Notes under the pieces: generated by a model | What the model was told of the DNA's origin: nothing | Seen by the model: only the letters and a program-made list of their open reading frames with translations | The model's database searches: none | Shown: piece after piece, positions 1-5,388 of the stretch | Layout: every line of letters starts with the position of its first letter | Numbering within the stretch: position 1 is the stretch's first letter | Made by a program: the position numbers and the translations under genes | Source: Chloroflexia bacterium | GTDB taxonomy: Bacteria > Chloroflexota > Chloroflexia > Thermomicrobiales > JALYUS01 | Assembly (NCBI GenBank): GCA_025928215.1 | Contig: JAICJW010000313.1 | Span: 1 to 5,448, forward strand | DNA: 5,448 nucleotides | Direction of reading: 5' to 3'

Positions 1-873
1 ACCCACCGGACGATCCCGGATGCCCAGACGCTCGTCAACTCGCTCCTGTCGGGGGACATAGACGGCTCGCTCTACCCAAGCCCGGCAGGTGCGGACAAGT
101 TGAAGGCGAACAAGGACCTTGCCGTGCTCGTCCCGCCATTCAACTCCGGGGATGGCTGGCAATTCAACTTCAAGAATCCCTGGCTGGCGAAGAAGGAAGT
201 GCGGATGGCAGTGGCCATGTCCATGGATATGACACAGTTCTCGAAGGACTCGCTCTACGGCCTCGGCCAGCCGGCGCTCGGCTCGATCGCGCCAAGCAAC
301 TACGCCTTCGACAAAACCCTGAAGCCGATCCCGTACGACCTCGAGAAGGCGAAGGCGCTGATCAAGCAGGCGGGCACGCCGCCGGACGGCATCAAGTTCA
401 CGGTCAACAAGGGGAACGTCCTGCGTGAGGATTTCCTCACCTATACGCAGGCGCAGTTGCAGAAGATTGGCTGGAACATCGCCCCCGAGGCAATCGAGTA
501 CGCGACCGCCGTGGATCAGGTGACGAAGAAGAACTTCGATGTCGCCGAGTCGAGCATGGCGTCCGGTGGGGCGGACATTGATCCGGCCCAACTCTCCCTC
601 ATCTTCGGCACGGATGCGTCGCAGAATTACAGCAGCTACACGAACCCGCAACTCGATACGCTGCTGAGTAAGGCGAAGCAGGAACTGGACGTTGAGAAGC
701 AGAAGCCGCTCTACGCCCAGATTCAGCAGATTCTACAGGATGATATCCCGACCTGGTTCGCGTGGTATCGCCCGTTCCTGCACGTTGTCAAGGCGAAGTT
801 CACGAACTACGACGACACCCTCGCGACCGGCGGCGTCTTCGCCGAACTCGAGCGAATGTACATCAAGGGATAA
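1..873 (+). CDS. ABC transporter substrate-binding protein, family 5 (3' part only)
   Basis: The reading frame is open from the first base and ends with TAA at 871-873, giving 290 visible residues. Family 5 binding proteins (SBP_bac_5; DppA/OppA type) usually have 500-600 residues, so roughly the N-terminal half, with any lipoprotein signal, lies outside. The protein would sit outside the membrane and deliver a peptide, opine, glycoside or similar solute to the permeases that follow. Family features in the visible part are the segment VRMAVAMSMD (visible residues 67-76), matching the conserved 'vR.Al..aiDr' helix, then YDLEKAKALIKQAG (112-125), and the C-terminal SYTNPQLDTLLSKA block (from about 212) with a final PTWFAWYRP segment near 250-258. 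The two permease genes downstream on the same strand confirm the assignment. The substrate cannot be read from this fragment. The in-frame TTG at 100 is internal and is not the start. Confidence 0.93.
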   Translation, partial: THRTIPDAQTLVNSLLSGDIDGSLYPSPAGADKLKANKDLAVLVPPFNSGDGWQFNFKNPWLAKKEVRMAVAMSMDMTQFSKDSLYGLGQPALGSIAPSNYAFDKTLKPIPYDLEKAKALIKQAGTPPDGIKFTVNKGNVLREDFLTYTQAQLQKIGWNIAPEAIEYATAVDQVTKKNFDVAESSMASGGADIDPAQLSLIFGTDASQNYSSYTNPQLDTLLSKAKQELDVEKQKPLYAQIQQILQDDIPTWFAWYRPFLHVVKAKFTNYDDTLATGGVFAELERMYIKG

Positions 874-884
874 GGGGACTACCA

Positions 885-949
885 AACCCCACCCTCCTTC
901 TCAAGACTCGCTCCCCCTTCCCTCGGAGGGAAGGGGGCCGGGGGTTAGG
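885..949. repeat. GC-rich palindromic intergenic repeat (hairpin) between binding-protein and permease genes
   Basis: The arms CCCCCTTCCCTC (913-924) and GAGGGAAGGGGG (926-937) are exact reverse complements separated by one base. In RNA this gives at least an 11-pair stem with a three-base loop. An outer pair, AACCCC (885-890) with GGGGTT (941-946), may extend it. The stem is not followed by a run of T, so it is a poor intrinsic terminator. Its place between a binding-protein gene and its permease genes recalls the malE-malF REP element of E. coli, which protects the upstream message and lets the binding protein be made in excess. That role here is inference. A possible degraded half copy lies at 2958-2972. 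I recall very similar GC-rich palindromes being common between genes in some Chloroflexota, but copy number must be counted in the genome. Confidence 0.8.
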
Positions 950-952
950 CTC

Positions 953-1933
953 TTGGGCAACATCGGTCAATACATGATTCGCCGGACGCTCCTGATCGTC
1001 CCGCTCCTCATCGGGCTTTCCATCCTCATGTTCGCGCTGATCCATCTCGCGCCGGGCGATCCGGTGCGCGCCTTCATCTCCGAGCCGGGGGTGGACCCGA
1101 GTTTCATCGCACAGGCGCGCAAGAATCTCGGCCTGGATCAGCCCCTCCCCATCCAATACGCCAAGTATATGGGGCGGCTGCTGCATGGGGATTTCGGTAC
1201 GGCCTACACCTTCAACAGCAAGCCGGTCCTCAGCCTAATCGGCAGCCGGGTCGGCGCGACCGTCGTGTTGCAGGGGATTTCACTCACGCTCGCGCTCCTG
1301 ATCGCCATTCCGCTCGGCATCCTCTCCGCCACGCGGCAGTACAGCTGGCTCGATAACACGACGACAGTCGGTTCGTTCATCGGCCTCGCTATTCCGAACT
1401 TCTGGCTCGCGCTGCTGCTGCAACTCTATCTGAGCGTCAAACTCCACTGGCTGCCGACGATCAGCACCGGGCAAGCGCAAGCGCCCTTCCCGGAGCGGAT
1501 CAAATACTTCGTCATGCCGGTGATCGTCCTCGCTCTGCCCTCGATCGCCTACTTCGCGCGCTTCATGCGCTCGGCGATGCTCGAAGTGATGCGGCAGGAT
1601 TACATGACGAGCGCGCGGGCGAAGGGGTTGTCCAACCGCGCCGTTCTCTACCGGCACGGCCTGCGCAACGCCCTCGTCCCGATGGTGACCGTCTCCGGGT
1701 TGCAAATCTCACGCATCCTCGGCGGTGCCGTGATTATCGAGCAGATTTTCGCGTGGCCGGGTCTCGGTCTGCTCGCGTATGAGGCGATCACGCGGCGCGA
1801 CTACCCCGTCATCCTCGGCGTCACGATGGTTGCGGGAGCGTTCGTGATGATCGTCAATATCCTGATAGACTTCGTCTACGTCCTGGTTGATCCGCGTGTC
1901 TCGCTCTCCGGGCAAGGCGCAGCGGGCGGGTAA
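953..1933 (+). CDS. ABC transporter permease, DppB/OppB type
   Basis: This is an inner-membrane permease subunit of a peptide/nickel-type ABC importer (BPD_transp_1 domain). Counting from the ATG at 974 (319 residues), the N-terminal segment is MIRRTLLIVPLLIG with membrane helix 1 at about 5-25 and the family signature LAPGDPV at 25-31. Further helices lie near 95-118, 133-156, 178-196, 235-257 and 280-304. The EAA loop that contacts the ATPase starts at D209 (DYMTSARAKGLS) and runs to about 232. The start is uncertain. ATG 974 has no ribosome-binding site, whereas TTG 953 lies just after a GGGGTTAGG stretch and adds LGNIGQY, which fits the usual 'xxxYIIRR' opening of DppB proteins. I therefore give TTG 953 (326 residues). 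The ATG at 692 would run through the binding-protein gene and is rejected. It is followed by the DppC-type gene 100 bases downstream. Confidence 0.93.
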   Translation: MGNIGQYMIRRTLLIVPLLIGLSILMFALIHLAPGDPVRAFISEPGVDPSFIAQARKNLGLDQPLPIQYAKYMGRLLHGDFGTAYTFNSKPVLSLIGSRVGATVVLQGISLTLALLIAIPLGILSATRQYSWLDNTTTVGSFIGLAIPNFWLALLLQLYLSVKLHWLPTISTGQAQAPFPERIKYFVMPVIVLALPSIAYFARFMRSAMLEVMRQDYMTSARAKGLSNRAVLYRHGLRNALVPMVTVSGLQISRILGGAVIIEQIFAWPGLGLLAYEAITRRDYPVILGVTMVAGAFVMIVNILIDFVYVLVDPRVSLSGQGAAGG

Positions 1934-2016
1934 CGCGTAACAAGTAACGAGTAGAAAGTAGAAAGGCAGATTCGTGTTGCCCCTTGGTACTTGCTACTTT
2001 TTACTTTCGACTTGTT
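1931..2016. repeat. Inverted array of 7-base units (AAGTNNN type), copy 1
   Basis: The left arm reads as the heptamers AAGTAAC (1942-1948), GAGTAGA (1949-1955) and AAGTAGA (1956-1962), then AAGG. The right arm, read on the minus strand, is AAGTCGA (2013-2007), AAGTAAA (2006-2000), AAGTAGC (1999-1993), AAGTACC (1992-1986), then AAGGGG. The two arms can pair imperfectly around a centre near 1967-1985. The element almost fills the gap between the two permease genes: it begins about at the TAA stop of the first and ends just before the ribosome-binding site of the second. The same kind of element occurs at 4356-4427. The period of seven recalls the short tandem heptamer repeats (STRR) described in cyanobacteria, but relation to them is not shown. 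No T run follows, so it is not an obvious terminator. Confidence 0.78.
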
Positions 2017-2023
2017 CGTCTTG

Positions 2024-2028
2024 AGGAG
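2024..2028 (+). promoter_or_regulatory. Ribosome-binding site AGGAG for the DppC-type permease
   Basis: AGGAG lies five bases before the ATG at 2034 and fixes that start. It sits just outside the right arm of the heptamer repeat, so the repeat hairpin would leave it accessible. Confidence 0.75.
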
Positions 2029-2033
2029 CACCG

Positions 2034-2951
2034 ATGTCACAGACCACCGATGCCGCACGGCAGCAGATCGCGCTCAATGCCGACGAACGCGGGCTTGCGG
2101 CAGTGCAGCCGCGCCGGAGCGTCGTGCTGCGCCGCTTCCGCGAGAACAAACTGGCGGTGGCGGGGCTGATCGTCATCGTGCTCATGTACGCGGTCGCCAT
2201 CGCCGCGCCGCTCATCTCGCGCTATAACCCGGACATCCTCCAACCGGGGGCGCGCTCCAAGCCACCGAGCGCCGAACACTGGCTCGGCACGGATCGGAAC
2301 ACGCGCGATGTCTACGCGCGTCTGGTTGTCGGGGCGCGGATATCGCTCAGTGTCGGCTTCACCGCCGTACTGATTATCATGAGCGTCGGCACGGCGCTCG
2401 GCGCGATCGCCGGCTTCTTCGGCGGCATCGTGGACGCGCTCATCATGCGCTTCACCGATATCATGTTATCCATCCCGCAGATTTTGCTGCTCATCTCCGC
2501 CGCCGCACTCTTCAAGGCGAGCCTGAAGACGACAGTGATCGTCATCGGCCTCACCTCGTGGCCGGGCGCGGCGCGGCTCGTGCGCGGGCAATTTCTCTCG
2601 CTGCGCAATCAGGAGTTCGTCACGGCGGCGCGCGCGATCGGCGCGACCCCGGCACAGATCATCCGGCGGCATCTCTTCCCGAATACGCTCGCCGTCATCA
2701 TTGTCGAGGCGACGCTCTGGCTCTCCTATGCGATCCTGCTCGAAGCGGCGCTCTCGTATCTCGGCCTCGGCGTGCAAATTCCGACGCCGTCATGGGGGAA
2801 CATGCTCCAGCAGGGGCAGACCGAACTGCTGAACGGCGCGTGGTGGCTGACGCTCTTCCCCGGCCTGGCGATCTTCATCACCGTGCTCGCCTTCAATCTG
2901 ATGGGCGACGGCCTGCGGGATGCCCTCGACCCCCGGCTGCGGCGGCGGTAG
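2034..2951 (+). CDS. ABC transporter permease, DppC/OppC type
   Basis: This second inner-membrane permease (305 residues, normal for the family) pairs with the DppB-type subunit to form the importer channel. A cytoplasmic N-terminus leads into the OppC_N motif RRFRENKLAVAGLIVI (33-48) with membrane helix 1 at about 41-62. The signature EHWLGTDRNTRDV (81-93) and GARISL (100-105) follow. Helices lie near 106-130, 145-160, 165-180, 220-243 and 272-292. The EAA loop starts at E194 (EFVTAARAIGATPAQIIRRH), with its conserved glycine at 203. The block LSYLGLGVQIPTPSWGNML (about 240-258) and the end GDGLRDALDPRLRRR are typical. The start is supported by AGGAG at 2024-2028. It is the last gene of the operon; the next genes face the other way, so OppD/OppF-type ATPases are not downstream here. 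Confidence 0.95.
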   Translation: MSQTTDAARQQIALNADERGLAAVQPRRSVVLRRFRENKLAVAGLIVIVLMYAVAIAAPLISRYNPDILQPGARSKPPSAEHWLGTDRNTRDVYARLVVGARISLSVGFTAVLIIMSVGTALGAIAGFFGGIVDALIMRFTDIMLSIPQILLLISAAALFKASLKTTVIVIGLTSWPGAARLVRGQFLSLRNQEFVTAARAIGATPAQIIRRHLFPNTLAVIIVEATLWLSYAILLEAALSYLGLGVQIPTPSWGNMLQQGQTELLNGAWWLTLFPGLAIFITVLAFNLMGDGLRDALDPRLRRR

Positions 2952-2957
2952 AGGAAA

Positions 2958-2972
2958 CCTCACCCCCCGGCC
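2958..2972. repeat. Possible degraded half copy of the GC-rich palindromic repeat
   Basis: CCTCACCCCCCGGCC resembles the reverse complement of 936-949 (CCTAACCCCCGGCC), differing by one extra base and one substitution, and is followed by CTTCGAG, which could be a shortened remnant of the stem. It lies in the 70-base convergent gap 2952-3021. That gap also holds a small hairpin, TTGCT/AGCAA (2982-2986 with 2991-2995). I see no T-rich intrinsic terminator there. The match is short and GC-rich, so chance is possible. Confidence 0.35.
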
Positions 2973-3021
2973 TTCGAGACATTGCTTGGCAGCAACGGAG
3001 AGGAGGAGCAACGCGCGCTTC

Positions 3022-3495
3022 TCATGACTCGCCGCGGAAGATGGCCGCCGCATCGTCGAGCGTCCGCTCCAGTTGGCCGCCGCTCGCCTCGATCCAGTAC
3101 TGCACTTGCAGGTTGATGACGCTGCCTTCGTTGTCGCCGATCAGGCGGCTGTCGGTGCGGAGGCCGTGGACGCGCTTGCCGAGCGCGAAGGCGAAGCCCA
3201 TCTCGCTCGCCGTGCCGGAATCCACGTCCACGCCGTCCAGCACGGCGAGCACCGCGTCGGCGGCCCGAATGGAGTGCTCATTCGCCCGCGCGACCTCGGT
3301 ATTGACGGCGCGGAGCGCATCGCGGCGCTCGGCAGCGTCGGCAATCGCGTTCGCGTGCCGGAACTCAGGGCCGAAGTCGCTCTTCCACGGGTTGAGAACG
3401 TCAATGCCCGTTGCGGCGAGCGCCTGTTCCAACTCGTCCATGTACAGCTTCGTGGAGGCCGCGAAGCCGAGCGGGGACGCGAGATAGACCTTCAT
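3022..3495 (-). CDS. Nucleoside 2-deoxyribosyltransferase family protein
   Basis: This cytoplasmic protein of 157 residues has the usual length for the family (PF05014). Family enzymes break the bond between base and deoxyribose and pass the sugar to another base or, in the DNPH1/Rcl branch, to water. Visible motifs are the first strand MKVYLASPLGF (1-11), with the nucleotide-site tyrosine at 4; then ADAVLAVLDG (79-88) and DSGTASEMG (92-100), with D92 and the predicted nucleophile E98 spaced as in the family; then FALGKRV (103-109) and VINL (126-129) with the asparagine at 128. The catalytic residues look intact, so an active enzyme is likely, but hydrolase and transferase branches cannot be told apart by eye. 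Its ATG directly follows the TAG stop of the crotonase gene, with GGAAGGG (3503-3509) as ribosome-binding site inside that gene, so the two are probably translated together. Confidence 0.85.
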   Translation of the reverse strand: MKVYLASPLGFAASTKLYMDELEQALAATGIDVLNPWKSDFGPEFRHANAIADAAERRDALRAVNTEVARANEHSIRAADAVLAVLDGVDVDSGTASEMGFAFALGKRVHGLRTDSRLIGDNEGSVINLQVQYWIEASGGQLERTLDDAAAIFRGES

Positions 3496-4290
3496 CTACC
3501 GGCCCTTCCACGCCGGATGTCGCTTTTCGAGGAAGGCGCACATCCCCTCCTGCGCGTCGGCGAAGGTGGCGTTGAAGGACATCACTTCCATCGTGTAATC
3601 ATATGCCTGGTGCTGCGGCATCTCCAGTTGGCGGTAGAATGCCTGCTTGCCGATACCAACGACCAGTTGACTACTCGCGGCGATCTTCGCGGCCAGCGCC
3701 TGCGTCGCGCTCTCCAGATCGGCGGCGGCCACTACCCTGTTCACCAGCCCGGCGGCGAGCGCTTCATGCGCGGGGATGAGATCGCCCGTCAGCAGCATTT
3801 CCATCGCCTTCTTCCGCCCAACCGACCGGCTGAGGGCGACCATCGGTGTCGAGCAGAAGAGACCGATCTTGACGCCCGGCGTAGCGAACCGTGCCTCCTC
3901 GGCGGCGATGGCGAGATCGCACGTCGCGACCAACTGGCACCCGGCGGCGGTGGCGATGCCATGGACCTGCGCGATCACCGGCTGCGGGATGGCCTGCATC
4001 GTCTCCATCAGCTCGCAGCAGACGGCGAAGATATGCCGGTAGGCGCCCGGCTCCTGCCCGATCATCTCACTGAGATCGTGCCCGGCGCAGAAGGCCGGGC
4101 CGTTGCCGCGCAGGATGACGGCAGCGACCGTTGTGTCCTGCCCGACCGCCTTGAAGCAGGCGATCAACTCCTCCATATGCGCCAGCGAGAGGGCGTTCCG
4201 CCGCTCCGGGCGGTTCATCGTGATCGTCGCCACCGGCCCATCCGTCGCGACGAGAAGGTGTTGATAGGTCTCCGCAGCCGTTGCCGTCAT
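3496..4290 (-). CDS. Enoyl-CoA hydratase/isomerase (crotonase) family protein, ECHDC3-like
   Basis: The sequence is a full crotonase-fold protein of 264 residues from ATG 4290. It shows the opening strand VATITMNRPERRNALS (20-35), the CoA and oxyanion segment GPAFCAGHDLSEM (64-76), IPQPVIAQVHGIATAAGCQL (101-120), FATPGVKIGLFCSTP (135-149), AMEMLLTGD (162-170), GLVNRVV (181-187), and a C-terminal EGMCAFLEKRHPAW. The FCSTP and CAGHDL wording resembles the ECHDC3 group. Where rat mitochondrial enoyl-CoA hydratase has its catalytic glutamates (GGGCEL and QPEI), this protein has Q119 and G139. The acyl-CoA fold and oxyanion site are thus kept, but standard hydration chemistry is doubtful. An upstream ATG at 4320 would add ten residues but lacks a ribosome-binding site, while AAGGGA (4297-4302) precedes 4290 by six bases. 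It is co-transcribed with the deoxyribosyltransferase-like gene. Confidence 0.9.
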   Translation of the reverse strand: MTATAAETYQHLLVATDGPVATITMNRPERRNALSLAHMEELIACFKAVGQDTTVAAVILRGNGPAFCAGHDLSEMIGQEPGAYRHIFAVCCELMETMQAIPQPVIAQVHGIATAAGCQLVATCDLAIAAEEARFATPGVKIGLFCSTPMVALSRSVGRKKAMEMLLTGDLIPAHEALAAGLVNRVVAAADLESATQALAAKIAASSQLVVGIGKQAFYRQLEMPQHQAYDYTMEVMSFNATFADAQEGMCAFLEKRHPAWKGR

Positions 4291-4331
4291 TGCTGTTCCC
4301 TTTCCGCCGCGCTGATGCATCCGATGGCATC

Positions 4332-4360
4332 ATCATAGGGCGCGATACGTGGCGGAACAA
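4332..4360 (-). promoter_or_regulatory. Candidate sigma-70-type promoter for the crotonase/deoxyribosyltransferase pair
   Basis: On the minus strand, TTGTTC (4360-4355) is followed by 17 bases and then TATGAT (4337-4332). The -10 box matches five of six consensus bases; the -35 matches only three, but the spacing is ideal. Transcription would begin near 4325, giving a leader of about 35 bases to the start at 4290 and almost none to the ATG at 4320. The -35 box overlaps the outer edge of heptamer repeat copy 2. This is a pattern match only. Confidence 0.45.
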
Positions 4361-4427
4361 GTCGAAAGTCGAAAGTCAACAGTAACACGGGGATGGGCTG
4401 CTTCTTGTTACTTTTGACTTTCGACTT
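4356..4427. repeat. Inverted array of 7-base units (AAGTCGA type), copy 2
   Basis: The left arm is AAGTCGA (4359-4365), AAGTCGA (4366-4372), AAGTCAA (4373-4379), CAGTAAC (4380-4386). The right arm on the minus strand is AAGTCGA (4427-4421), AAGTCAA (4420-4414), AAGTAAC (4413-4407), AAGAAGC (4406-4400). Bases 4366-4386 pair with 4407-4427 at 20 of 21 positions around a 20-base loop, so a strong hairpin can form. The right arm includes two bases of the TAA stop (4428-4426) of the second DMT gene, so the element starts at that stop codon, much as copy 1 starts at the stop of the DppB-type gene. It fills most of the gap between the DMT pair and the crotonase gene. No T run follows it, so any terminator role is unproven. 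Confidence 0.85.
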
Positions 4428-4884
4428 ACCGGAAGACCGTCACGAGAATGACGCCCGTGACGACGGAGAGCGCGCCGAGCGCCATGCGCGCGTTCACCTC
4501 CTCATGTCCGCGCAGGAAGAGGCGGACGAGAAAGACGGTGACGAGCGGGTAGGTCGAACTGATCGGCGCGACGACGACGACCGGCAGCACCGAGAGGGCG
4601 AGTACATTGGAGCAGTAGCCGAGGATCGCGGCAAGGCCGGAGAAGAGGATGAAGAGCAGGGCGCGGCGTTCGGGCCGCCATCCTGCCCCCTCGGCGCGAT
4701 AGGCTCGGACGGCGAAGGGCGCGAGGATGAGTACGCCCGTCGTCAGCGCGATGACGACGGCGCGCAGCGGCGAGCCGTAATGCGCCAATCCCTGCCGCGT
4801 GAGGACGGCATTGATGCCATAGGCGGTCGCCGCCCCGAAGGCGATCAGGTAGCCGATCCGCTCCGAGGGCCGCACGATACTCAA
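4426..4884 (-). CDS. EamA half-domain membrane protein (DMT superfamily), second of a pair
   Basis: This 152-residue membrane protein has about five helices, equal to one EamA repeat: near 11-30, 40-58, 73-97, 100-120 and 133-151. It resembles the second half of an ordinary ten-helix drug/metabolite transporter. The motif AVLTRQGL (26-33) in helix 1 is almost the same as AVLARQGL in the preceding gene, as expected for the two repeats of one transporter. The start is TTG at 4884, which overlaps the TGA stop of the preceding gene in the four bases TTGA and has no ribosome-binding site; a GTG at 4875 is the alternative. Translation therefore depends on coupling to the gene before it, or the two are one gene interrupted by a frame change. 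The stop lies inside heptamer repeat copy 2. Substrate is unknown. Confidence 0.78.
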   Translation of the reverse strand: MSIVRPSERIGYLIAFGAATAYGINAVLTRQGLAHYGSPLRAVVIALTTGVLILAPFAVRAYRAEGAGWRPERRALLFILFSGLAAILGYCSNVLALSVLPVVVVAPISSTYPLVTVFLVRLFLRGHEEVNARMALGALSVVTGVILVTVFR

Positions 4885-5300
4885 CTTGTCACGACCAGCA
4901 CAACGCCACCGACGATCAGGGCGACGCCGAGCAGTTGCAGCGGGTGGATCGTTTCACCGGTAAATACCACCGCAAGCACGATCGAAACGAGGGGTGAACA
5001 GGCAAAGAGCGAGACGGCCCGCGTCGCGCCGAGTCGCTTCGTCGCGTTGTAGTTGCACTGTCGCCCGATGAGAAAATTAATCGCGCCGACCATCGCGAAC
5101 CACGCAAACCCGGCACGCGGATAGTGCGCCAGCCCGCCCGGATCAATGATGAAAATGAGGACGAGGCAGGCGGCGAGGCCCGCGCAGAGTGAGAGGCAGG
5201 TGCCGAGCGCCGGCGGAATCTGCCTCAGCCCTTGCCGCGCCAGCACCGCGTCCGTTCCCCAGCCAAGCGACGCCATCGTCGCGGCCAAAATGCCGAGCAT
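4881..5300 (-). CDS. EamA half-domain membrane protein (DMT superfamily), first of a pair
   Basis: This 139-residue membrane protein corresponds to the first EamA repeat of a drug/metabolite transporter, where normal family members carry two repeats in about 300 residues. Helices lie near 1-20, 33-52, 64-83, 92-113 and 119-138. Helix 1 carries GWGTDAVLARQGL (13-25), and the C-terminus ends cleanly after LIVGGVVLVV, where such a repeat normally ends. The start ATG 5300 has GGAGAGG (5305-5311) just upstream. The stop TGA (4883-4881) overlaps the TTG start of the second half. The two products total 291 residues, the length of one complete transporter, so they probably work as a heterodimer if both are made. 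A single base error or mutation in a fused gene is the main alternative. Substrate is unknown. Confidence 0.82.
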   Translation of the reverse strand: MLGILAATMASLGWGTDAVLARQGLRQIPPALGTCLSLCAGLAACLVLIFIIDPGGLAHYPRAGFAWFAMVGAINFLIGRQCNYNATKRLGATRAVSLFACSPLVSIVLAVVFTGETIHPLQLLGVALIVGGVVLVVTS

Positions 5301-5348
5301 GCTTCCTCTCCATCACGCGGACAGTGATAATGCGTTCCCCCGGCGACA

Positions 5349-5376
5349 AGCGTACCCGCGATAGGCGCGCTGTCAA
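5349..5376 (-). promoter_or_regulatory. Candidate promoter for the split DMT transporter genes
   Basis: On the minus strand, a perfect TTGACA (5376-5371) is followed by 16 bases and TACGCT (5354-5349), which fits the relaxed TANNNT -10 seen in GC-rich bacteria. Transcription would start near 5342, leaving a leader of about 40 bases to the ATG at 5300. The -35 box overlaps the first two bases of the ribosome-binding site of the divergent gene. Confidence 0.5.
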
Positions 5377-5381
5377 GGAGG
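5375..5381 (+). promoter_or_regulatory. Perfect ribosome-binding site for the divergent right-edge gene
   Basis: AAGGAGG is a full match to the 16S rRNA tail complement, seven bases before the ATG at 5389. It is the strongest site of its kind in the window and is the main evidence that a gene begins here. A weak possible promoter for it is TGATAAT at 5325-5331 (GATAAT matches five of six -10 bases), but no good -35 box is seen upstream. Confidence 0.6.
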
Positions 5382-5388
5382 GGCGGTG

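Noticed and set aside
692..973. Extended N-terminus of the DppB-type permease from ATG 692
   Set aside because: It would run through the end of the binding-protein gene and the palindromic repeat, giving an arginine/serine-rich shadow sequence unlike any DppB protein.
1931..2016. CRISPR array suggested by regularly spaced short repeats
   Set aside because: The units are 7 bases long, directly adjacent without spacers, and inverted about a centre, so they form a hairpin repeat and not a CRISPR.
2952..3021. Intrinsic terminator in the convergent gap
   Set aside because: Only a five-pair hairpin (2982-2995) and a GC-rich half repeat are present, with no T run on either strand.
2558..3487. A 309-codon plus-strand frame crossing the convergent junction
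   Set aside because: It overlaps the DppC-type gene in another frame and the deoxyribosyltransferase-like gene in antisense, and its R/A/S-rich translation shows no family pattern.
4291..4320. Upstream ATG at 4320 as start of the crotonase-like gene
   Set aside because: It has no ribosome-binding site and would lie only a few bases from the predicted transcription start, whereas 4290 has AAGGGA at good spacing and a normal family length.
3073..4338. A long open frame of 421 codons on the plus strand across the middle region
   Set aside because: It lies opposite two genes with clear family motifs and a coupled junction, and its translation is low-complexity R/H/D/E-rich text typical of antisense frames in GC-rich DNA.
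4393..5052. A 219-codon plus-strand frame opposite the DMT pair
   Set aside because: The charged, low-complexity translation is the mirror of hydrophobic membrane helices coded on the minus strand.
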